From CAYLLN01 sp036496265 (lineage in GTDB: Bacteria > Planctomycetota > Planctomycetia > Pirellulales > Pirellulaceae), in the NCBI GenBank assembly GCA_036496265.1, contig DASXLL010000277.1, positions 14,289 through 78,288 of the forward strand: a stretch of DNA of 64,000 nt, in the 5' to 3' direction. Position numbers and translations under genes: made by a program. Below, piece by piece: positions 61,325 to 64,000 of this stretch. Under the pieces are notes generated by a model. It ran no database searches and was not told where the DNA came from. It saw only the letters and a list, made by a program, of their open reading frames with translations. The number at the start of each line of letters is the position of its first letter. Positions within the stretch are counted from its first letter, which is position 1.

Positions 61325-64000
61325 TCACTTCGTTGCGACGCGGAATCCGGTCAGGTAACTGGCTGCTGCCCGTGGTTCGCGTGCCGCGGAACGTGCGAAC
61401 CAAACGCCGGCCCCATTCGCTGAACCGCCCCGCCAGACTGGTGAACCGTCGCTGGCGATGGCGATTTCGGCCGCGTTGCCGAGCATGTCGTACAATCCAA
61501 AATTGTTCGGCTGCCTGTTGGCGACGGGGTTGCGGCCGGTGAGCGCCGCGAATTTTTCAGCCGCGGCCGAATCGTCACCCCAATACCAATGCGTCGTCGC
61601 GCCCGCGCGGCACGCATACTCCCACTGGATTTCGGTGGGCACAGAATAAGTCCGCTTGTCTTGTTCGCCCAGCCACTCGCAAAACGCCTGGGCGTCGTTG
61701 AGGGTCACGCAGACAACCGGGAATTGCGGATTGGAAACGAAATCCGAATGCTTCCAGATCCATTCGGGCTTGGGCTCGGGCAGCTTGCCTTCGCTCGGCG
61801 GCCGTTCGCCGCCTTTACCGTCGCGCTCCGCCGTCGTCTTGTAGCCCGTCGCCTCGACAAATGCGCGAAATTCGCCGACGGTAACCTCCGTCGCCCCAAG
61901 CCAGAAAGGCTCGGCAACCGTCGCCTCTTTTTGCGTCTCGGTACGGAGCAACCAGCGGCTGGAATTGGGGATTTGGACAACGGCGTCATCCATTTGCCGC
62001 GTTGAGGAGCCCATTTGAAACTTGCCCGGCGGAATCAAAACGAGCTTCGCGCCCACGAAGCTGCTGATCTCGATCGGCTGATTGAGCTCCTTGGCCCAGG
62101 CGGCCTGCTGCTGCTTCGCATGCGCCGCGTCGAAGGGAAGCTCCGAAATAATCGCTTTGTCGGCGGGTGCGGAAGCGGACGAAGCCGCTGACGATTCGCT
62201 GGAAATTTTTTCGCCGTTTGGATTGGTTTCGGCGAGTGGCGATGCGGCATTATCGGATGCGTGGCTCCCGCTTGCCTGTTCCGCTGTCGCTTCGTTGGCA
62301 GAGTCTTGTTGGCCGCCGCGCTGCATGAAGACGGCTGCGGCGAGGCCGAAAATCGCCACGAGGGCGAGCGCACCGATGGCGATGGAGATCTTGGTCAGTT
62401 TGTCTAGCGGCGCCCTCGGCCGGCGTGCAGCCCAGGCCGCAACCGCTTTCGTTGCTTTCGCACCGGACGAAGCCGGCGGGAGAGAGGTCAATGATGCACT
62501 CTCGGCGGCATCGCTCTGAGCCCGCACGGTGATGAGTGTATCCGGATCGGTGTCCGCGCCTTTGATATTTTGCGTAACTTCAGTCGATTGGGCTGGCGCG
62601 ACCTTGGGGGCGGATTCAACTGCCACGGAGCCGAAAACGGAACCACCGACGCTGGGAAATTTTCCCAGCGAGCTCATGCCGATATCGCGCGACATCGTCG
62701 AAACGAGCTCATCGAGCTTGAACGCGACGGAATCATCCTGCTCCGCGAGCATCGATGCGGCTTGCGGCCCGCCATGCAGGCAGCTTTCGAGCTGTGCGAT
62801 GAGCTCGCCCATTGTTTGCTGGCGCTCATGCGGCGATTTGGCGACCATCTTTCGCCAAATCAGCTCCACCGCCGCCGGAATATCGGACCGCTTTTCACGC
62901 AGCGACGGAACCGGAGCGTCGCGGTGGGCAATGATTTTCCGCATCACCGTTTCGCCGCTATAGACGATATCGCCGGTGAGCAGCCGGTACAGCGTGCAGC
63001 CCAGGCTGTAGATGTCTGCGCGGGCATCGACAGCATGGGTATCGACGGCTTGCTCAGGGGCCATGAAATCAACGCTGCCCAAGACCGTGCCCTCGGTAGT
63101 GAGGTGCGGCGTATCGTCGTGTTTTTCGATCCGCGCCAGACCCATGTCGAGGATTTTCACCGTGCCGTCGCGGTCCACCAGGAGATTCGACGGCTTTATA
63201 TCGCGGTGAATGATTCCTTTGGCGTGGGCATATGCCAAGCCGCGGGCCGCTTGCAGCATATAGTCGAGAGCCATCGCAACCGGCAGCGGGCCGTGCGTCT
63301 TGGAAAGGGCGCCGAGGTCAATGCCTTCGACGAATTCCATGACGTAGTAGTGCGTGCCTTCGTGCTCATTGGAGTCGAAGGCTGTGACAATGTTGGTGTG
63401 GATCAGACGGGCGGCGGCTTGCACCTCTTGCTGAAAGCGACGGACGGAATCTTCGTCTTCCAGCATCTCGGGCGAGATGAGCTTAAGCGCGACCTGCCGC
63501 TTCATGCGGCGGTGCTCGGCTTTCATCACCTGGCCCATGCCGCCTTGACCAATCTTGTCGAGAATCGAGTATTCGCCGAACGAAAGCGACTTCGGTTTGC
63601 CTTTGAGAAGTTGAAGGGCCTGATATTTGGTCAGCTTGCCGGCGCGGACCAGCTCGGTGGCGAGGCCCTTGGCGTCTTTCGGCTTTTTCTCTGGTGCGAT
63701 CTTGTCGTGCGCCTGCTTCAGATCGGCCATCGAGATGACGCCGCTCGCGATCGCGCATTCGTAATACTCGTCGATCGTGGCGGGCTGCGTGCCTTCGGGC
63801 CAGCGGGCGGCTGCTTGTGCAATCCAGCCGCTGGAAGTGCCGCTGCCGGCGATGCCTTGCCGGCGCAATTGCTCGCGCAACAGCGCGTCGTAGGCGGCCC
63901 GCTCGTTGGGATCGAGCAGCCGCTGCCGCGCACGACTGATTTCGTTCAGCAGTTTTTGCGAGAGCGCTCCGTGCTTCCCGCCTTGGAACGTTTTTAGGAG
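61325..64000 (-). CDS. Ser/Thr protein kinase fused to an FGE-like domain (5' end outside window)
   Basis: 891 residues visible; the reading frame is open past the right edge. The N-terminal part (LLNEISRARQRLLDPNERAAYDALL) is the planctomycete kinase leader. The kinase domain has GQGGMGQV (near 63540), VALK, HRDIKPSNLLV, DMGLARIE (DMG instead of DFG) and MAPEQ. A membrane helix (ISIAIGALALVAIFGLAAAVFM, near 62370) divides it from the extracytoplasmic C-terminal FGE/SUMF1-like domain (LVLIPPGKFQMGSS to LTGFRVATK). That domain ends GFRVA, not GFRCA, so the catalytic Cys of true formylglycine-generating enzymes is missing; it may be a binding domain that signals to the kinase. Confidence 0.93.
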   Translation of the reverse strand, partial: LLKTFQGGKHGALSQKLLNEISRARQRLLDPNERAAYDALLREQLRRQGIAGSGTSSGWIAQAAARWPEGTQPATIDEYYECAIASGVISMADLKQAHDKIAPEKKPKDAKGLATELVRAGKLTKYQALQLLKGKPKSLSFGEYSILDKIGQGGMGQVMKAEHRRMKRQVALKLISPEMLEDEDSVRRFQQEVQAAARLIHTNIVTAFDSNEHEGTHYYVMEFVEGIDLGALSKTHGPLPVAMALDYMLQAARGLAYAHAKGIIHRDIKPSNLLVDRDGTVKILDMGLARIEKHDDTPHLTTEGTVLGSVDFMAPEQAVDTHAVDARADIYSLGCTLYRLLTGDIVYSGETVMRKIIAHRDAPVPSLREKRSDIPAAVELIWRKMVAKSPHERQQTMGELIAQLESCLHGGPQAASMLAEQDDSVAFKLDELVSTMSRDIGMSSLGKFPSVGGSVFGSVAVESAPKVAPAQSTEVTQNIKGADTDPDTLITVRAQSDAAESASLTSLPPASSGAKATKAVAAWAARRPRAPLDKLTKISIAIGALALVAIFGLAAAVFMQRGGQQDSANEATAEQASGSHASDNAASPLAETNPNGEKISSESSAASSASAPADKAIISELPFDAAHAKQQQAAWAKELNQPIEISSFVGAKLVLIPPGKFQMGSSTRQMDDAVVQIPNSSRWLLRTETQKEATVAEPFWLGATEVTVGEFRAFVEATGYKTTAERDGKGGERPPSEGKLPEPKPEWIWKHSDFVSNPQFPVVCVTLNDAQAFCEWLGEQDKRTYSVPTEIQWEYACRAGATTHWYWGDDSAAAEKFAALTGRNPVANRQPNNFGLYDMLGNAAEIAIASDGSPVWRGGSANGAGVWFARSAAREPRAAASYLTGFRVATK

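Noticed and set aside
62570..63997. 475-residue + frame at the right edge
   Set aside because: Antisense to the kinase domain, whose motifs are clear on the minus strand.

Overview
The window reads as a piece of a GC-rich planctomycete chromosome, most likely from the Pirellulales. This rests on the gene families: paired DUF1549/DUF1553 and DUF1501 proteins, a ThuA/PVC-type dehydrogenase/HEAT/cytochrome c fusion, a kinase fused to an FGE-like domain with a planctomycete-style N-terminus, DUF3299- and DUF4432-like proteins, and many spacers filled with palindromic or 7-nt repeats. No phage, rRNA operon or CRISPR array is visible. There is one tRNA (His).

Layout. 1-4448 (-): secreted multidomain heme protein, cut by the left edge. 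4679-7840 (+): ECF sigma factor and a large membrane protein. 8007-12724 (+): Fur regulator, then a secreted cytochrome/DUF1553 and DUF1501 pair. 12957-15793: glycosyltransferase, then an AT-richer accessory patch holding a textbook terminator, an unknown 317-aa protein, and a CHC2 zinc-finger gene between short inverted repeats. 15931-19433 (+): ilvD, a toxin-antitoxin pair, RNase D. 19961-23587 (-): a single-chain MmeI-like (type IIL) restriction-modification enzyme. 24284-27922: small proteins, two PIN toxin-antitoxin pairs, a LarA-like racemase. 27969-32450 (-): gatB, a PIN toxin-antitoxin pair, gatA, gatC and a ribosomal L28-like gene. 32626-35748 (+): a Ski2-like helicase and a DUF433/DUF5615 pair. 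35822-38134 (-): two exported or membrane proteins. 38476-40535 (+): btaA-btaB, predicted to make betaine lipids. 40801-49608: parvulin-like protein, S1/P1 nuclease, esterase, NADP oxidoreductase, NhaD-type antiporter, BFD-like protein, DUF4432 protein and lipoprotein. 49807-52459: rhomboid protease, tRNA-His, small cytochrome, Hsp20. 52642-54758 (-): murB, an FtsQ-like protein and a zinc-ribbon membrane protein. 54968-61312 (+): cyclophilin lipoprotein, two tandem APC permeases, a tiny basic protein and a double-ACT protein. 61325-64000 (-): Ser/Thr kinase with FGE-like domain, cut by the right edge.

Two themes stand out. First, five toxin-antitoxin modules and one restriction-modification gene lie within about 18 kb, one of them between gatA and gatB. 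Second, many repeats are built from 7-nt units or GC palindromes. Several form long hairpins exactly in the gap between two co-directional, functionally linked genes (btaA/btaB, murB/ftsQ, sigma factor/membrane protein), and others are read in frame inside proteins (helicase, BtaB, DUF1501 protein, heme protein). The most unusual candidate loci are the terminator plus unknown ORF at 13980-15283 and the CHC2 mini-element at 15405-15793.
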